From Comamonas testosteroni ATCC 11996 (lineage in GTDB: Bacteria; Pseudomonadota; Gammaproteobacteria; Burkholderiales; Burkholderiaceae_C), in assembly GCF_000241525.1 (NCBI RefSeq), contig NZ_AHIL01000016.1, positions 1-55,856 on the forward strand: DNA of 55,856 bases, given 5' to 3'. Below the pieces are notes generated by a model. It did no database searches, was not told the DNA's origin, and was given only the letters and a program-made list of their open reading frames with translations. The number at the start of each line of letters is the position of its first letter. Within the stretch, counting starts at the first letter, position 1. Made by a program: the position numbers and the translations under genes. Below, piece after piece: positions 8,615-18,750 of this stretch.

Positions 8615-10264
8615 ATGTCTACCCCTTCCAGCCAGCCGAGCGGCGCTGACGCCCAGCGTAGTGACGCCCAACGCTCTGGCGCCCAACGCATCGGCATCCC
8701 GCGGGAAACATTTCCGTTGGAAAAGCGTGTGGCCACCGTACCCGATGTGGTTGAAAAACTCGTCAAGCTGGGTTTTTCGGTCGCCATCGAATCGGGCGCC
8801 GGCGATGCCGCCAACTTCAGCGATGACGCTTATCGCGCAGTGGGGGCCGAGGTGCTGCCCAACGCTGCGGCGGTCTGGGCTGCTGCCGACATCCTCTTCA
8901 AGGTGCGCCCGCCCACCCCGCAAGAAGTCGCGCTGATGCGCGAAGGCCAGATCCTGATCGACTTCATCTGGCCGGCCCAGAATCCCGATCTGATGCAGCA
9001 ACTGGCTGCCAAAAAGGTGACGGTGCTGGCGATCGACTCGCTGCCCCGGACATTGAGCCGCGCGCAGAAGATGGATGCACTGACCTCCATGGCCGGTGTT
9101 TCGGGTTACCGCGCCGTGATCGAGGCCGCCAACGCCTTCGGCCGCTATTTCAACGGCCAGATCACGGCCGCAGGCAAGGTGCCGCCAGCCAAGGTCTTCA
9201 TTGCCGGCGCAGGTGTGGCCGGTCTGTCGGCCATTGGCACGGCCGCCAATCTGGGCGCCATCGTGCGCGCCAACGACACGCGCGCCGAAGTGGCCGATCA
9301 GGTCACATCGTTGGGCGGTGAGTTCGTCAAGGTCGACTACGAAGAAGACGGCGGCGGCGGCGGCGGCTATGCCAAGGTGATGAGCGAGGGCTTCCAGGCT
9401 GCGCAGCGCCAGATGTATGCCCAGCAGGCCAGGGAGGCCGACATCATCATCACCACCGCGCTGATCCCCGGCAAACCGGCGCCCAAGCTGATCACGGCCG
9501 AGATGGTGCAGAGCATGAAGCCCGGCAGCGTGATCGTCGACATGGCGGCCGAGCAGGGCGGCAACTGCGAGCTGACCGTTCCCAACGAGGCCGTTGTGCG
9601 CCACGGCGTGACCATCATCGGCTACACCGACCTCGCATCGCGCCTGGCCAAGCAATCGTCCACGCTGTACGCCACCAACCTGCTGCGCCTGACGGAAGAG
9701 CTGTGCAAGGCCAAGGATGGCGTGGCCGTGGTGAATATGCAAGACGATGCGATTCGCGGCCTGACCGTGGTCAAGGACGGCGAAATCACCTGGCCTGCCC
9801 CGCCCCTTGCCCAGGCGCCCAAGCCAGCCCCCAAGCCCGCTGCGGCTGTGGTGGAGCAGAAGAAAAGCGGCCATGGCCATGGCGCTGCGGGCCCGCTGCC
9901 TGCCAAGACCCTGACCATTATTTTTGCGATTGCCGCCCTGGCCTTCTGGTTCATCGGTGCCTACGCGCCAGCGGCCTTCCTGGGCCACTTCACGGTGTTT
10001 GTGCTTGCTTGCTTCATCGGCTACATGGTGGTGTGGAATGTGACGCCAGCGCTGCACACGCCGCTGATGAGCGTGACCAATGCCATCTCCAGCATCATCG
10101 CCATTGGCGCGCTGGTGCAGATTGCGCCGCCGGGCACGGCAGGCACGGGCCGCCCGGATGAACTGATTCGCTGGCTGGCCTTTGCTGGACTTGTGTTGAC
10201 TGCAGTCAATATGTTTGGCGGCTTTGCCGTGACACGCCGCATGCTGGCCATGTTCCGCAAATAA
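8615..10264 (+). CDS. pntA: NAD(P) transhydrogenase subunit alpha
   Basis: A 549-residue PntA of the E. coli type, in which the NAD(H)-binding domain I is fused to the first part of membrane domain II. The Rossmann motif AGAGVAGLSAIG is near residue 200, followed by a His/Gly linker (KKSGHGHGAAG) and four C-terminal membrane helices. With PntB it couples proton entry to hydride transfer from NADH to NADP+. I chose ATG 8615, which follows CCAGGAGACTCTGC. The first 25 residues form an extension made of three imperfect five-residue repeats (DAQRS, DAQRS, GAQRI) ahead of the conserved start IGIPRETFP. Confidence 0.95.
   Translation: MSTPSSQPSGADAQRSDAQRSGAQRIGIPRETFPLEKRVATVPDVVEKLVKLGFSVAIESGAGDAANFSDDAYRAVGAEVLPNAAAVWAAADILFKVRPPTPQEVALMREGQILIDFIWPAQNPDLMQQLAAKKVTVLAIDSLPRTLSRAQKMDALTSMAGVSGYRAVIEAANAFGRYFNGQITAAGKVPPAKVFIAGAGVAGLSAIGTAANLGAIVRANDTRAEVADQVTSLGGEFVKVDYEEDGGGGGGYAKVMSEGFQAAQRQMYAQQAREADIIITTALIPGKPAPKLITAEMVQSMKPGSVIVDMAAEQGGNCELTVPNEAVVRHGVTIIGYTDLASRLAKQSSTLYATNLLRLTEELCKAKDGVAVVNMQDDAIRGLTVVKDGEITWPAPPLAQAPKPAPKPAAAVVEQKKSGHGHGAAGPLPAKTLTIIFAIAALAFWFIGAYAPAAFLGHFTVFVLACFIGYMVVWNVTPALHTPLMSVTNAISSIIAIGALVQIAPPGTAGTGRPDELIRWLAFAGLVLTAVNMFGGFAVTRRMLAMFRK
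8648..8692 (+). repeat. 15-base triplicated unit at the pntA N-terminus
   Basis: Three tandem imperfect 15-base units (GACGCCCAGCGTAGT, GACGCCCAACGCTCT, GGCGCCCAACGCATC) encode DAQRS-DAQRS-GAQRI. Being in frame, copy changes would only lengthen or shorten the N-terminal tail of PntA. Confidence 0.85.
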
Positions 10265-10291
10265 GAAGAACGAGCACAAGAGAGAAACACC

Positions 10292-11707
<1,416 letters not shown>

Positions 11708-11807
11708 TGATATGGAGTGGCCTCTGCTGAGGCCTCTGCCCCCTCTGCCGCCTTGCTTCGCAATGCGGGCGCCCGAAATCCCGGGTCGTAGCGTACGCCT
11801 GTTCCTG

Positions 11808-11843
11808 AAATGCCTGCGGTTGTCGGCCGCAGGCATTTTGTCT
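11808..11843 (+). terminator. Terminator of pntAB
   Basis: AAATGCCTGCGG pairs with CCGCAGGCATTT around a 7-base loop, followed by TGTCTTTC. The matching A-run on the left lets it also serve the convergent LysE gene, whose stop lies at its edge. Confidence 0.85.
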
Positions 11844-11844
11844 T

Positions 11845-12471
11845 TCAGAGATGCTGGACGGCGATCTCGCCCAGCAGCACAGCGGCAATCAGCAGCATCA
11901 GCGTGCCCGACAGGCGCGAGACGGCAAGCGCGGCGGCGGGGCGCGAACGCAGCACGCTTTGCGAGCCCCAACCCACGCCGAAGTAGACCACGGCACAGCT
12001 GGCCGCATGGACGGCGCCCAGCACCATGATCTGCGCAAACACCGGCCAGCTGTCGCCGGGCCGCACAAACTGCGGCAGCAAGGCCAGCAGCAGCAACAGC
12101 TGCTTGGGGTTGAGGCCGCTGACGCTGGCTCCCTTGACCGTCCAGTGCCAGCGCGTGCCGGTCTCGGCATCGCTGCCGCTGCTGATGGCGGCCGGGCTGC
12201 GCCACAGGCCCACGCCCATCCAGGCCAGGTACAGCGCGCCAGTGGCCGTCAGCGCGGTCAGCAGGGCCGGGTTGCGTGCCACCAGGGCACCCACGCCCGC
12301 CGCCACCGCCAGCGTGGCCAGCAGCGCACCGCAGGCCAGGCCCAGCGTGGCGGGCAGCACCAGCCGTCTGCCGCGCAGACCGGCAGAGATCACATAGGCC
12401 CAGTCGGCCCCGGGCGTGAGCACCAGAAGAAAGGAGACAGCCCAGAAGGCGGTCAAGGCGGCGTAGGACAC
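11845..12471 (-). CDS. LysE/RhtB-family amino acid exporter
   Basis: A 208-residue protein with six hydrophobic segments and LysE/RhtB hallmarks: FLLVLTPGADWAYVISAGLRG at the N-terminus and GASVSGLNPKQLLLLLALLPQF in the middle. The start codon is GTG at 12471, preceded by GAGGGA. The family exports amino acids or related solutes from the cytoplasm. It diverges from an Lrp/AsnC-type regulator 105 bases away, an arrangement common for LysE exporters under control of an amino-acid-sensing regulator. The exact substrate cannot be read from the sequence. Confidence 0.9.
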   Translation of the reverse strand: MSYAALTAFWAVSFLLVLTPGADWAYVISAGLRGRRLVLPATLGLACGALLATLAVAAGVGALVARNPALLTALTATGALYLAWMGVGLWRSPAAISSGSDAETGTRWHWTVKGASVSGLNPKQLLLLLALLPQFVRPGDSWPVFAQIMVLGAVHAASCAVVYFGVGWGSQSVLRSRPAAALAVSRLSGTLMLLIAAVLLGEIAVQHL

Positions 12472-12576
12472 GAAATTCCCTCGAAAAGCGTTGATGCCGA
12501 GAGAATATGGAAGCGGAGCGAGAATGTGCTCTCAATATTTGCCGTTGAATGGCTTGAAATTGAAAGAAACTGCCTC

Positions 12577-13032
12577 GTGAACTCGCTGGATCGAAAAATT
12601 CTTGCTGCGCTCGAAAACAATGGCCGCCTCACGGTGACCGAGCTGGCCGAACAGGTGGGCCTGAGCCTGTCGCCCTGCCACCGGCGTGTGCGTGCGCTGG
12701 AGGAATCGGGCGTGATTCGCGGCTACCGCGCCGAGCTGGACCCTGGGGCGCTGGGGCTGGATTTTTCGTCGCTGGTCTTTGTCACGCTCAGGGACAGCAA
12801 GTCCGTGCCCGCGTTCGAGGACGCCGTGGCCCGGCTCGACAATGTGGTGCAGGCCCAGCGCCTGTTTGGCGACCCGGACTATCTGCTGCAGGTCGTGGTG
12901 CGTGATCTGCCGGCCTATCAGCGGCTCTATGACGAGCACCTGACCCGGCTGCCCGGCGTGCTGCGCATGACTTCCACGCTGGTCATGAAGCATGTGGTGA
13001 CCAATAGACCGCTGACCTCCGCGATGGAGTAG
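12577..13032 (+). CDS. Lrp/AsnC-family transcriptional regulator
   Basis: A 151-residue Lrp/AsnC protein. The N-terminal helix-turn-helix is LDRKILAALENNGRLTVTEL followed by AEQVGLSLSPCHRRVRALEE. The C-terminal RAM effector domain starts near residue 62. I chose GTG 12577 because its product begins exactly as the family does (VNSLDRKIL) and GAAAGA lies ten bases upstream; no ATG is available in the right place. The divergent LysE exporter is the likely target, with an amino acid as likely effector. A terminator follows at once. Confidence 0.9.
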   Translation: MNSLDRKILAALENNGRLTVTELAEQVGLSLSPCHRRVRALEESGVIRGYRAELDPGALGLDFSSLVFVTLRDSKSVPAFEDAVARLDNVVQAQRLFGDPDYLLQVVVRDLPAYQRLYDEHLTRLPGVLRMTSTLVMKHVVTNRPLTSAME

Positions 13033-13038
13033 CCATGA

Positions 13039-13073
13039 AAAAGCGCCGGTGACTTTCGTCACAGGCGCTTTTG
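13039..13073 (+). terminator. Terminator after the Lrp/AsnC gene
   Basis: AAAAGCGCC pairs with GGCGCTTTT, and an inner GTGAC-TTTC-GTCAC stem extends the hairpin. It lies seven bases after the stop codon. Confidence 0.85.
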
Positions 13074-13198
13074 GTCAGCCAGGTTTGCTATTGATTCAGA
13101 AGCTAATTACGCTTGCTTATCAAGGTTTTCAGGTACTTATATAGTTGAAAACCTTTGAAAGAAAGCGCTGGTAGCTACAAAAAAATAGAATCTCCGGA

Positions 13199-13654
13199 TC
13201 AGGAACCCAGCTTGAGCGAGCCCTTCATGAGGGCCGAGTGGCCGGGGAAGCTGCAGAAGAAGGCGTAGTCCGTGCCAGCCTTGAGCTTGGCCACGTCGAT
13301 ATCGAACTTGGTGGTCTCGCCGCCACCGATCACCTTGGAGTGAGCCAGCACGCGAGCATCGCCAGCCTTCACATAGTCGGCGCCTGCACCGGCGGCCATG
13401 CCGTCGGTGATCACCGGCTGCATATCAGCCGCGGTGCTGACCACGATGTTGTGGCCCATGGCCGTCTTGGGCATCTTGCCCACATGCTTGAGAGTCACGC
13501 TGAACTTCTTGCAGGACTTGGGCACATCGATGCTTTTGACATTGAACTGCATGGCGTCGTTGCTCTCGACGACGGCTTCGCAGCCTGCCGCCATGGCGGG
13601 CGCGCTCAGGGCACCGGCTGCACACAGGGCCAGGGTCATCAGAATCTTCTTCAT
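13199..13654 (-). CDS. azu: Azurin, type 1 copper protein
   Basis: A 151-residue azurin precursor. The signal peptide [20 protein letters not shown] ends near Met21-Ala23. Copper ligands are His68 (in MGHNIVVS), and Cys134, His139 and Met143 (in [12 protein letters not shown]). Cys25 and Cys48 can form the conserved disulphide. Azurin is a periplasmic electron carrier, often to cytochrome oxidase or denitrification enzymes, or in the stress response. It stands alone between the Lrp gene and xth. Length and ligands are complete, so it should be functional. Confidence 0.96.
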   Translation of the reverse strand: MKKILMTLALCAAGALSAPAMAAGCEAVVESNDAMQFNVKSIDVPKSCKKFSVTLKHVGKMPKTAMGHNIVVSTAADMQPVITDGMAAGAGADYVKAGDARVLAHSKVIGGGETTKFDIDVAKLKAGTDYAFFCSFPGHSALMKGSLKLGS

Positions 13655-13865
13655 TGGCTATTCCTTTTCCTAAAAGCGAAACGGGAACCGCTGTGGCCTT
13701 GTCGCCCTCCAGGTTCCGCCGTTCATTCTTTCGGAAACCTGCCCAGCCGGCTCAGTACAACTCATGCTCGCATGGGTTGTACTGTTGCACCTTGCGCTAA
13801 CTCAATTCGCCGAGCATGCGTGCGTTCACTGCCTTGCGGGTTGCAGCCGGCGTTGCTTGTGCGCT

Positions 13866-14681
13866 TCAGATCGCCATGTCGTAACCAATGGTGATGGGCG
13901 CGTGGTCCGAGAACTTCTCGCCCTTGTAGATGGACTCGGTGCGCGCCAGGGCCGCGATCGCAGGTGTTGCCAGGTGGTAGTCCAGTCGCCATCCCACGTT
14001 GTTGGCATAGGCCTGGCCCCGATTGCTCCACCATGTGTAGCAGGCATCCGTGCTGTCGGGCTGGAGCTGGCGATAGACGTCCACCAGACCGCCGCTGATC
14101 TCGGTCTTGTGCAGCAGCTTTGTCATCCAGTCGCGCTCTTCGGGCAGGAAGCCGCTGTTTTTCTGGTTGCCGCGCCAGTTCTTCAGGTCTTCCTTCTGGT
14201 GCGCGATATTGATATCGCCGCAGAGCACAAAGTCGCGCTCGGTCTTGAGGTGCATCAGGTGGCTGTGCATCTTGGCCAGAAAGCGGAATTTGGCCTCCTG
14301 GCGCAACTCGCCCGAGCTACCGCTGGGAAAGTAGGCGCTGATGATGGAGAACTTGCGCCCGGGCGTGTCGAAGCGGGTTTCGACATAGCGGCCCTCGGCG
14401 TCGAACTCCTCGATATCGAAGCCCACGACCACATCGCTGGGCTCGTGGCGGGTATAGACGCCCACGCCCGAATAGCCCTTCTTCTCGGCAAAGTGGAAGT
14501 AGCCCTTCATGCCGGCCAACACCTCGAAGCGCCCGGCCATATCCGAAGCCTGGGCCTTGATTTCCTGGACGCAAATACAATCCGGCGCAGTGGCTTCGAT
14601 CCAGGCTTCGGCGCCTTTGGTCGTGGCAGAGCGGATACCGTTGAGGTTGAGGCTGGTTAATTTGAACAAGGATGAATCCAT
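13866..14681 (-). CDS. xth: Exodeoxyribonuclease III
   Basis: A 271-residue exonuclease III/AP endonuclease of the EEP superfamily. Motifs are LNLNGIRSA at the N-terminus, CVQEIKAQ with the metal-binding Glu, CGDINIAH in the middle, and [11 protein letters not shown] at the C-terminus. It cleaves abasic sites and degrades 3' ends in base-excision repair. I placed the start at ATG 14681. A TTG at 14669 would give the shorter start [11 protein letters not shown] seen in relatives and cannot be excluded. The ATG overlaps the divergent pyrE start by two bases. Confidence 0.93.
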   Translation of the reverse strand: MDSSLFKLTSLNLNGIRSATTKGAEAWIEATAPDCICVQEIKAQASDMAGRFEVLAGMKGYFHFAEKKGYSGVGVYTRHEPSDVVVGFDIEEFDAEGRYVETRFDTPGRKFSIISAYFPSGSSGELRQEAKFRFLAKMHSHLMHLKTERDFVLCGDINIAHQKEDLKNWRGNQKNSGFLPEERDWMTKLLHKTEISGGLVDVYRQLQPDSTDACYTWWSNRGQAYANNVGWRLDYHLATPAIAALARTESIYKGEKFSDHAPITIGYDMAI

Positions 14682-15381
14682 GGTGGTGAGTGAGAAGCCA
14701 ATGGGCGGTGCAGACCGTCTGGCGCAGGATTTCGTGCAGTTTGCCGTCGATGCGGGCGTGCTGCGTTTTGGCGAATTCAAGACCAAGGCCGGGCGCATCA
14801 GCCCGTACTTCTTCAATGCCGGGCTGTTTGACGATGGCGCCAAGATGGCCCGTCTGTCCGAATTCTATGCAAAAGCCATTCTGGCCAGCGGCATGGAGTT
14901 TGATATGGTCTTCGGGCCTGCCTACAAGGGCATCCCTTTGGCAGCCACGGTGGCGGTGGAGCTGGCGCGCCAGGGCAAGAACGTACCCTTCGCCTACAAC
15001 CGCAAGGAAGCCAAGGACCACGGCGAAGGCGGCACTTTGGTGGGTGCTCCCCTCAAGGGCCGCGTGCTCATCATTGACGACGTGATGTCGGCCGGTACGG
15101 CTGCGCGCGAGTCGATTGCCATCATCAAGGCGGCCGGTGCCCAGCCGCATGCCGTGGCCATCGCTCTGGACCGTCAGGAAATGGCGACGGAGAATGGTCA
15201 GGATGTGCCGCACAGCGCCGTGCAATATGTGCGCAATCAGCTGGGCATGCAGGTCTGTGCGATTGCCAAGCTGGCAGATTTGTTGCTCTATCTCGAGCAG
15301 CAGGGCGGGGATGCCGGCCGCGAGCATCATGAACGCGTGCTGGCCTACCGTCAGCGTTATGGTGTCGAAGACAAGGAATAA
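14680..15381 (+). CDS. pyrE: Orotate phosphoribosyltransferase
   Basis: A 233-residue type I phosphoribosyltransferase that makes orotidine 5'-phosphate from orotate and PRPP. The PRPP motif is [17 protein letters not shown]. The N-terminal [19 protein letters not shown] and the mobile loop [13 protein letters not shown] are typical of PyrE. AAGGA at 14668-14672, seven bases upstream, supports ATG 14680; this ribosome site lies inside the first codons of the divergent xth gene. A second ATG at 14701 is possible. A DUF4124 gene follows after eight bases. Confidence 0.95.
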   Translation: MVVSEKPMGGADRLAQDFVQFAVDAGVLRFGEFKTKAGRISPYFFNAGLFDDGAKMARLSEFYAKAILASGMEFDMVFGPAYKGIPLAATVAVELARQGKNVPFAYNRKEAKDHGEGGTLVGAPLKGRVLIIDDVMSAGTAARESIAIIKAAGAQPHAVAIALDRQEMATENGQDVPHSAVQYVRNQLGMQVCAIAKLADLLLYLEQQGGDAGREHHERVLAYRQRYGVEDKE

Positions 15382-15389
15382 ACACGCAA

Positions 15390-16055
15390 ATGAAGCAGGC
15401 CTTGCATGCAAAACTGAGTTTGTATGTGGTAGCTACCGTCTGGGCAGGGGCCATGCCGGCTCAAGCCCAGGCCAATAGCGGTGGTATCTACGCCTGCACG
15501 GATGCCAATGGGCGGCGCATCACGGCCGACAGGCCGATTGCCTCCTGCGTCGATCGCGAGCAGCGTGTGCTTGGCAACACGGGGGTCGAAGTGCGCCGCG
15601 TGGGTCCCACGCTGACCGATCAGGAGCGCAGCGCACAGGAGGCCAAGCGCCGCCAGGACCAGGCCGAGCAGCAGCGTCTGCGCGAGGAGCGCTCGCGCGA
15701 GCGCGCCATTCTGGCGCGCTTTCCCAGCCAGGGCGTGCATGACGCCGCCAGAGCCGAGGCGATTGCTCAGGTCAACGATGTGATCGGCGTGGCTCAGAAG
15801 CGCCTGGTCGATCTTCAGGAACGTCGCCGCAAGCTCAACACCGAGCTGGAGTTCTATCAGAACGATCCGAAGAAAGCTCCTGCCAATCTGCGCCGCCAGC
15901 TCGACGACAACACGGAATCCCAGGCCGAGCAGCAGCGCTTCATCAAGCAGCAGGAAGAGGAAAAGCAGCGCATCAACCAGCGCTTCGATGCCGAGCTGCA
16001 GCAGCTGCGCAAGCTATGGGCAGAGCTGCCGCCTGCCGCGCCGCGCTCGCACTGA
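15390..16055 (+). CDS. Exported DUF4124-domain coiled-coil protein
   Basis: A 221-residue protein with a signal peptide (LSLYVVATVWAGAMPAQAQA). A DUF4124-like domain follows at about residues 30-70 (GIYACTDANGRRITADRP, with Cys36 and a second Cys near 53). Next comes a long charged helix rich in Gln, Arg and Glu (about residues 75-215), probably coiled coil. DUF4124 proteins are periplasmic, common in beta/gamma-proteobacteria and functionally undefined. It is eight bases after pyrE and may be cotranscribed, but a metabolic link is not implied. It converges with a small membrane-protein gene. Confidence 0.8.
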   Translation: MKQALHAKLSLYVVATVWAGAMPAQAQANSGGIYACTDANGRRITADRPIASCVDREQRVLGNTGVEVRRVGPTLTDQERSAQEAKRRQDQAEQQRLREERSRERAILARFPSQGVHDAARAEAIAQVNDVIGVAQKRLVDLQERRRKLNTELEFYQNDPKKAPANLRRQLDDNTESQAEQQRFIKQQEEEKQRINQRFDAELQQLRKLWAELPPAAPRSH

Positions 16056-16066
16056 CGACAACGCCG

Positions 16067-16420
16067 TCAGTCTTCGTGGCCGTCTTTGTGCATGGCCATG
16101 ACTCGACCCAGCAGCAGGGTCGCAATCCAGGCCACTGCCGCGATGATCAAGGGCATCTGCACCAGCAGCGGAGCCTGAGCCATGAGCATCAGCGCATCGG
16201 CTTGCCACAGCGCCCCATAACCCTTGAACAGGCCATAGGCCAGCCACAGCAGCATGCCTGCGCTGGCAATGGCGGCCATGCTGCGCATATTGCGTCCGTC
16301 ACGGCTGCCTGCCGGAGTGCGCAGGGCCGAGCGCCATAGCCAGCCCACGGCGGCCAGTACCAGCAGCACGCAGGCCGCGACGGACAGCGGCAACCAGAGG
16401 GAAAGAGGAATCAGCGACAT
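16067..16420 (-). CDS. Small membrane protein of unknown function
   Basis: I do not recognise this 117-residue protein. It has three hydrophobic segments: LWLPLSVAACVLLVLAAVGWLW at the N-terminus, MAAIASAGMLLWLAYGLF in the middle, and VQMPLIIAAVAWIATLLLG near the end. A short charged tail (KDGHED) follows. The loop after the first helix is basic (RSALRTPAGSRDGR), so the N-terminus is probably outside. It has no known motif. Codon composition is like the neighbours, which supports its being real. Confidence 0.6.
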   Translation of the reverse strand: MSLIPLSLWLPLSVAACVLLVLAAVGWLWRSALRTPAGSRDGRNMRSMAAIASAGMLLWLAYGLFKGYGALWQADALMLMAQAPLLVQMPLIIAAVAWIATLLLGRVMAMHKDGHED

Positions 16421-16455
16421 GGCGCCGCACTTTAGCCCAGTTGATCCCTGGATGA

Positions 16456-16482
16456 AAAAAGAAAATACCCACCGAGGTGGGC
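16456..16482 (-). terminator. Terminator after the 72-residue orphan
   Basis: On the minus strand GCCCACCTCGGTGGGT forms a short GC stem followed by ATTTTCTTTTTT, just beyond the stop at 16508. Confidence 0.7.
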
Positions 16483-16507
16483 ATGCATGTAGGGGCTTGT
16501 CAGCAGC

Positions 16508-16726
16508 TCAGTTTGCGCGCCAGACCACATGGTGGCCCGGCACGGACTGAATGCCCAGCACGGTGGCGTGGTGGGCGAGCAGCTCTTCGAAGGTCTTGGT
16601 GCTTTCGCTGCTGGCAGTGCTGCCTTCATATTCCGTGGCCACCTGTGTCGCGGTAAAGGAACTGGCTCCAAAGCTTTGCACGATGTTGCGCAGCTTGTCG
16701 AGGTTGGGGGTGAACACGGCGTCCAT
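16508..16726 (-). CDS. Small orphan protein of 72 residues
   Basis: I do not recognise this protein. It begins MDAVFTPNLDKLRNIVQSFG and contains a Ser/Thr-rich middle (EYEGSTASSESTKTF) and the C-terminal block VLGIQSVPGHHVVWRAN. It has no signal peptide, membrane segment or cysteine. The start at 16726 is supported by GGAG ten bases upstream; the frame is open further up. An own terminator follows the stop, so it looks monocistronic. It could be a small cytoplasmic regulator, but nothing shows this. Confidence 0.6.
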   Translation of the reverse strand: MDAVFTPNLDKLRNIVQSFGASSFTATQVATEYEGSTASSESTKTFEELLAHHATVLGIQSVPGHHVVWRAN

Positions 16727-16816
16727 GGCAGCAACTCCTTTTCGGACAATCAAACCAGTACTGCCCATAGTTTATCCAGCAGTCCGTGCCAGGCAAGAGG
16801 GCCTTTGCCCGCATGG

Positions 16817-17947
16817 CTATTGATTGATGGAGAGCAAGGTGCGAATCACGTCGGAGCGCGTGATGACCCCGACCAGGGTCTTTCCGCGCAGTACGGCAAT
16901 GAACTGAACGCTGTGCGATGCCAGCTCGTGCAGCAGATCGCCCATGGGCGTGTCTTCCTGCACGCTCATCTCTGGTGCGCGCATCAGCTCCTGGGCTATG
17001 GATTGCACCTTGGATGGCCGGCTGCGCAGGCGCTGCCAGAGATTTTGCTGCTGGCGCGAGCGATGGTCCTGCCAGAGCCAGTCGAACAGGTCGGCGCGCA
17101 GCACGCGGCCAATCAGCTCACCTTGCGCATCGACCACGGGAAGGCTTTTGATCAGATGGCAGTGAAACAGCTCGGCCACTTCCTCGAGCGGAGTCTGCGG
17201 GCTCACGGTCAGGAGCTTGGCGGACATGACGGTGCCGCAGTCCACGCTGGACAGTCGGCGCTTGATGGCCTCCTCCTCGGCGGCGGCCAGCAGCTCGCCC
17301 AGGTCCTCGGGTGTCAGGTTGTAGCTTTGCTCGAAGCGCTGCAGCAGCTGCTCCAGATCCTGCTCGCTCAGCGCCAGGCGCGTGGTGGGGCGCTGGGTCT
17401 TGGCCGCTTGAGGCGGCTGGTGCAGATAGGGGCGGCCGCAGGCACGGTGGTAGAGCACGCCGACTGCCGCAAGAACGCCAGAGAGTACGGCCATGGGAAT
17501 CAGCAGATGCCAGCCAAGGGGAGCCATCTGGGATGCAGCCAGTACCGTCAGCAAGGCCACGGCGCCGCCCGGCGGGTGCAGGGCGCGCAGCAGCAGCATC
17601 AGGGCAATGGCGCCCGCCACGGCCAGCGCGGCCAGCGAGGTCTGGGACAGCATGGGGAATGCCCACAGCAGCAGCAAGGTATAGAGCGCAGGCACGGTGT
17701 TGCCGACCACACAGTTCCAGGGCTGGGCCAGCGGGCTGCTGGGCACGGCGAACACCAGCACGGCGGTGGCGCCCAGCGGTGCGAACAGGAACAGGGTGTT
17801 GGGAAAGAAATGCTCGACCAGCCCCACCAGAATGCCGGCCAGCGCGAGACCCAGACCTGCGCCGATGCTGGCGCGGATCAGCTCTTTCCAAGAAGGGCGC
17901 GAGGCCACCGGCCCCAGGCGTTGCCACATTGTTTGCATGACGGACAT
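16817..17947 (-). CDS. HPP-family membrane protein with two CBS domains
   Basis: A 376-residue fusion. The N-terminal half (residues about 20-170) is an HPP-family membrane domain with four or more helices and the hallmark LLRALHPPGGAVALLTVL. A linker with a Gln/Glu-rich helix follows. Then two CBS motifs span about 240-375 (TVMSAKLLTVSPQTPLEEV, and LVGVITRSDVIRTLL at the end). CBS pairs bind adenosine nucleotides and often gate transporters. HPP proteins are poorly characterised; plant members are linked to nitrite transport. A nucleotide-regulated transporter is a reasonable inference. Confidence 0.88.
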   Translation of the reverse strand: MSVMQTMWQRLGPVASRPSWKELIRASIGAGLGLALAGILVGLVEHFFPNTLFLFAPLGATAVLVFAVPSSPLAQPWNCVVGNTVPALYTLLLLWAFPMLSQTSLAALAVAGAIALMLLLRALHPPGGAVALLTVLAASQMAPLGWHLLIPMAVLSGVLAAVGVLYHRACGRPYLHQPPQAAKTQRPTTRLALSEQDLEQLLQRFEQSYNLTPEDLGELLAAAEEEAIKRRLSSVDCGTVMSAKLLTVSPQTPLEEVAELFHCHLIKSLPVVDAQGELIGRVLRADLFDWLWQDHRSRQQQNLWQRLRSRPSKVQSIAQELMRAPEMSVQEDTPMGDLLHELASHSVQFIAVLRGKTLVGVITRSDVIRTLLSINQ

Positions 17948-17968
17948 AGGCTCAGGCTACGGGGCGCA

Positions 17969-17999
17969 AGATTGATAGCTGCTCCCGCAATGTTGTATT
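17969..17999 (+). repeat. Mini-repeat B, copy 3
   Basis: GATTGATAGCTGCTCCCGC lies about 20 bases upstream of the HPP-CBS start codon. It shares the ATTGATAGCTGCT core with the copies at 6946 and 26076. Confidence 0.6.
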
Positions 18000-18020
18000 G
18001 ATTAGTGCGGCAATTCTGTC

Positions 18021-18055
18021 AAAAAAAAGCTCCACAGGGTGAGCTGTGGAGCTTT
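18021..18055 (-). terminator. Terminator after the nitroreductase
   Basis: AAAGCTCCACA pairs with TGTGGAGCTTT over a 7-base loop. The A-run at 18021-18028 reads as eight T on the minus strand, 18 bases after the stop codon. Confidence 0.9.
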
Positions 18056-18073
18056 GGCGGGATTGGGGCCGCT

Positions 18074-18649
18074 TCAGGCAGTTGCGGCGGCTTGAACGGC
18101 TCCGGCACTCAGCATTTCGGCCAGCGGCTTGCGGCCCGAGGGCTGCTCGCGCTCGCGCAGATCGTCGGGCAGAGTGGATGCATCGGCGCGGCGGCCCACG
18201 GCGATCACGCATTCGGGCACCAGATGCTCGGGCAGGTTCAGCACCTTGCGGGCTTCATCGGCAGAGAAGCCGCCCATGGCGTGCGTGGCCAGGCCCATGG
18301 CATGGGCCTGCAGCGCCAGATAGCCCCAGGCGCAGCCCGCATCGAAGCTGTGCTTGGCGGCGGAAGCCTGTTTGTCCGACAGCAGCACAATCAGCGCGCC
18401 GCCATTCAGGCACCAGCGGCGGTTGGCTTCGTTGGGTATCTGCGAGAACGCCTGCCAGTTCGCGTCGTCACGCAGGGCGTAGGCAAAGTGCCAGGGCTGC
18501 TTGTTGCTGGCCGAAGGCGCCCAGCGGGCGGCTTCTACCAGCTGCTCGATCTGGGCCGCACTCAGTGCTTCAGGCACAAAGGCGCGAGGCGACATGCGCT
18601 CGATGAATTGCGCGTGGACGGGGACGGTACTGCTACGGGTGGTGCTCAT
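18074..18649 (-). CDS. Nitroreductase-family flavoprotein
   Basis: A 191-residue nitroreductase. FMN-contact segments are visible: RMSPRAF near residue 19, AARWAPSASNKQPWHFAYAL at about 41-60, and GLATHAMGGFSADEAR. These enzymes are FMN-bound dimers that use NAD(P)H to reduce quinones or nitro compounds; the natural substrate is unknown. I chose ATG 18649 because the product then begins just before the conserved ERMSPRAF. The gene is flanked by terminators on both sides (18021-18055 and 18673-18706), so it is probably monocistronic. Confidence 0.88.
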   Translation of the reverse strand: MSTTRSSTVPVHAQFIERMSPRAFVPEALSAAQIEQLVEAARWAPSASNKQPWHFAYALRDDANWQAFSQIPNEANRRWCLNGGALIVLLSDKQASAAKHSFDAGCAWGYLALQAHAMGLATHAMGGFSADEARKVLNLPEHLVPECVIAVGRRADASTLPDDLREREQPSGRKPLAEMLSAGAVQAAATA

Positions 18650-18672
18650 GGTGATATCACTGAACTGAAAAG

Positions 18673-18706
18673 AAAAGGGCCCGCCTACTGTACAGAGACG
18701 GGCCCG
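18673..18706 (-). terminator. Terminator after the two-helix membrane protein
   Basis: On the minus strand GGGCCCG pairs with CGGGCCC, followed by TTTTCTTTTC. A second GC hairpin (GCTCCGGC with GCCGGAGC, 18721-18743) lies between it and the stop at 18751. Confidence 0.75.
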
Positions 18707-18750
18707 AAACCATAGCGCAAGCTCCGGCCTTTTTTGCCGGAGCCGGAACA

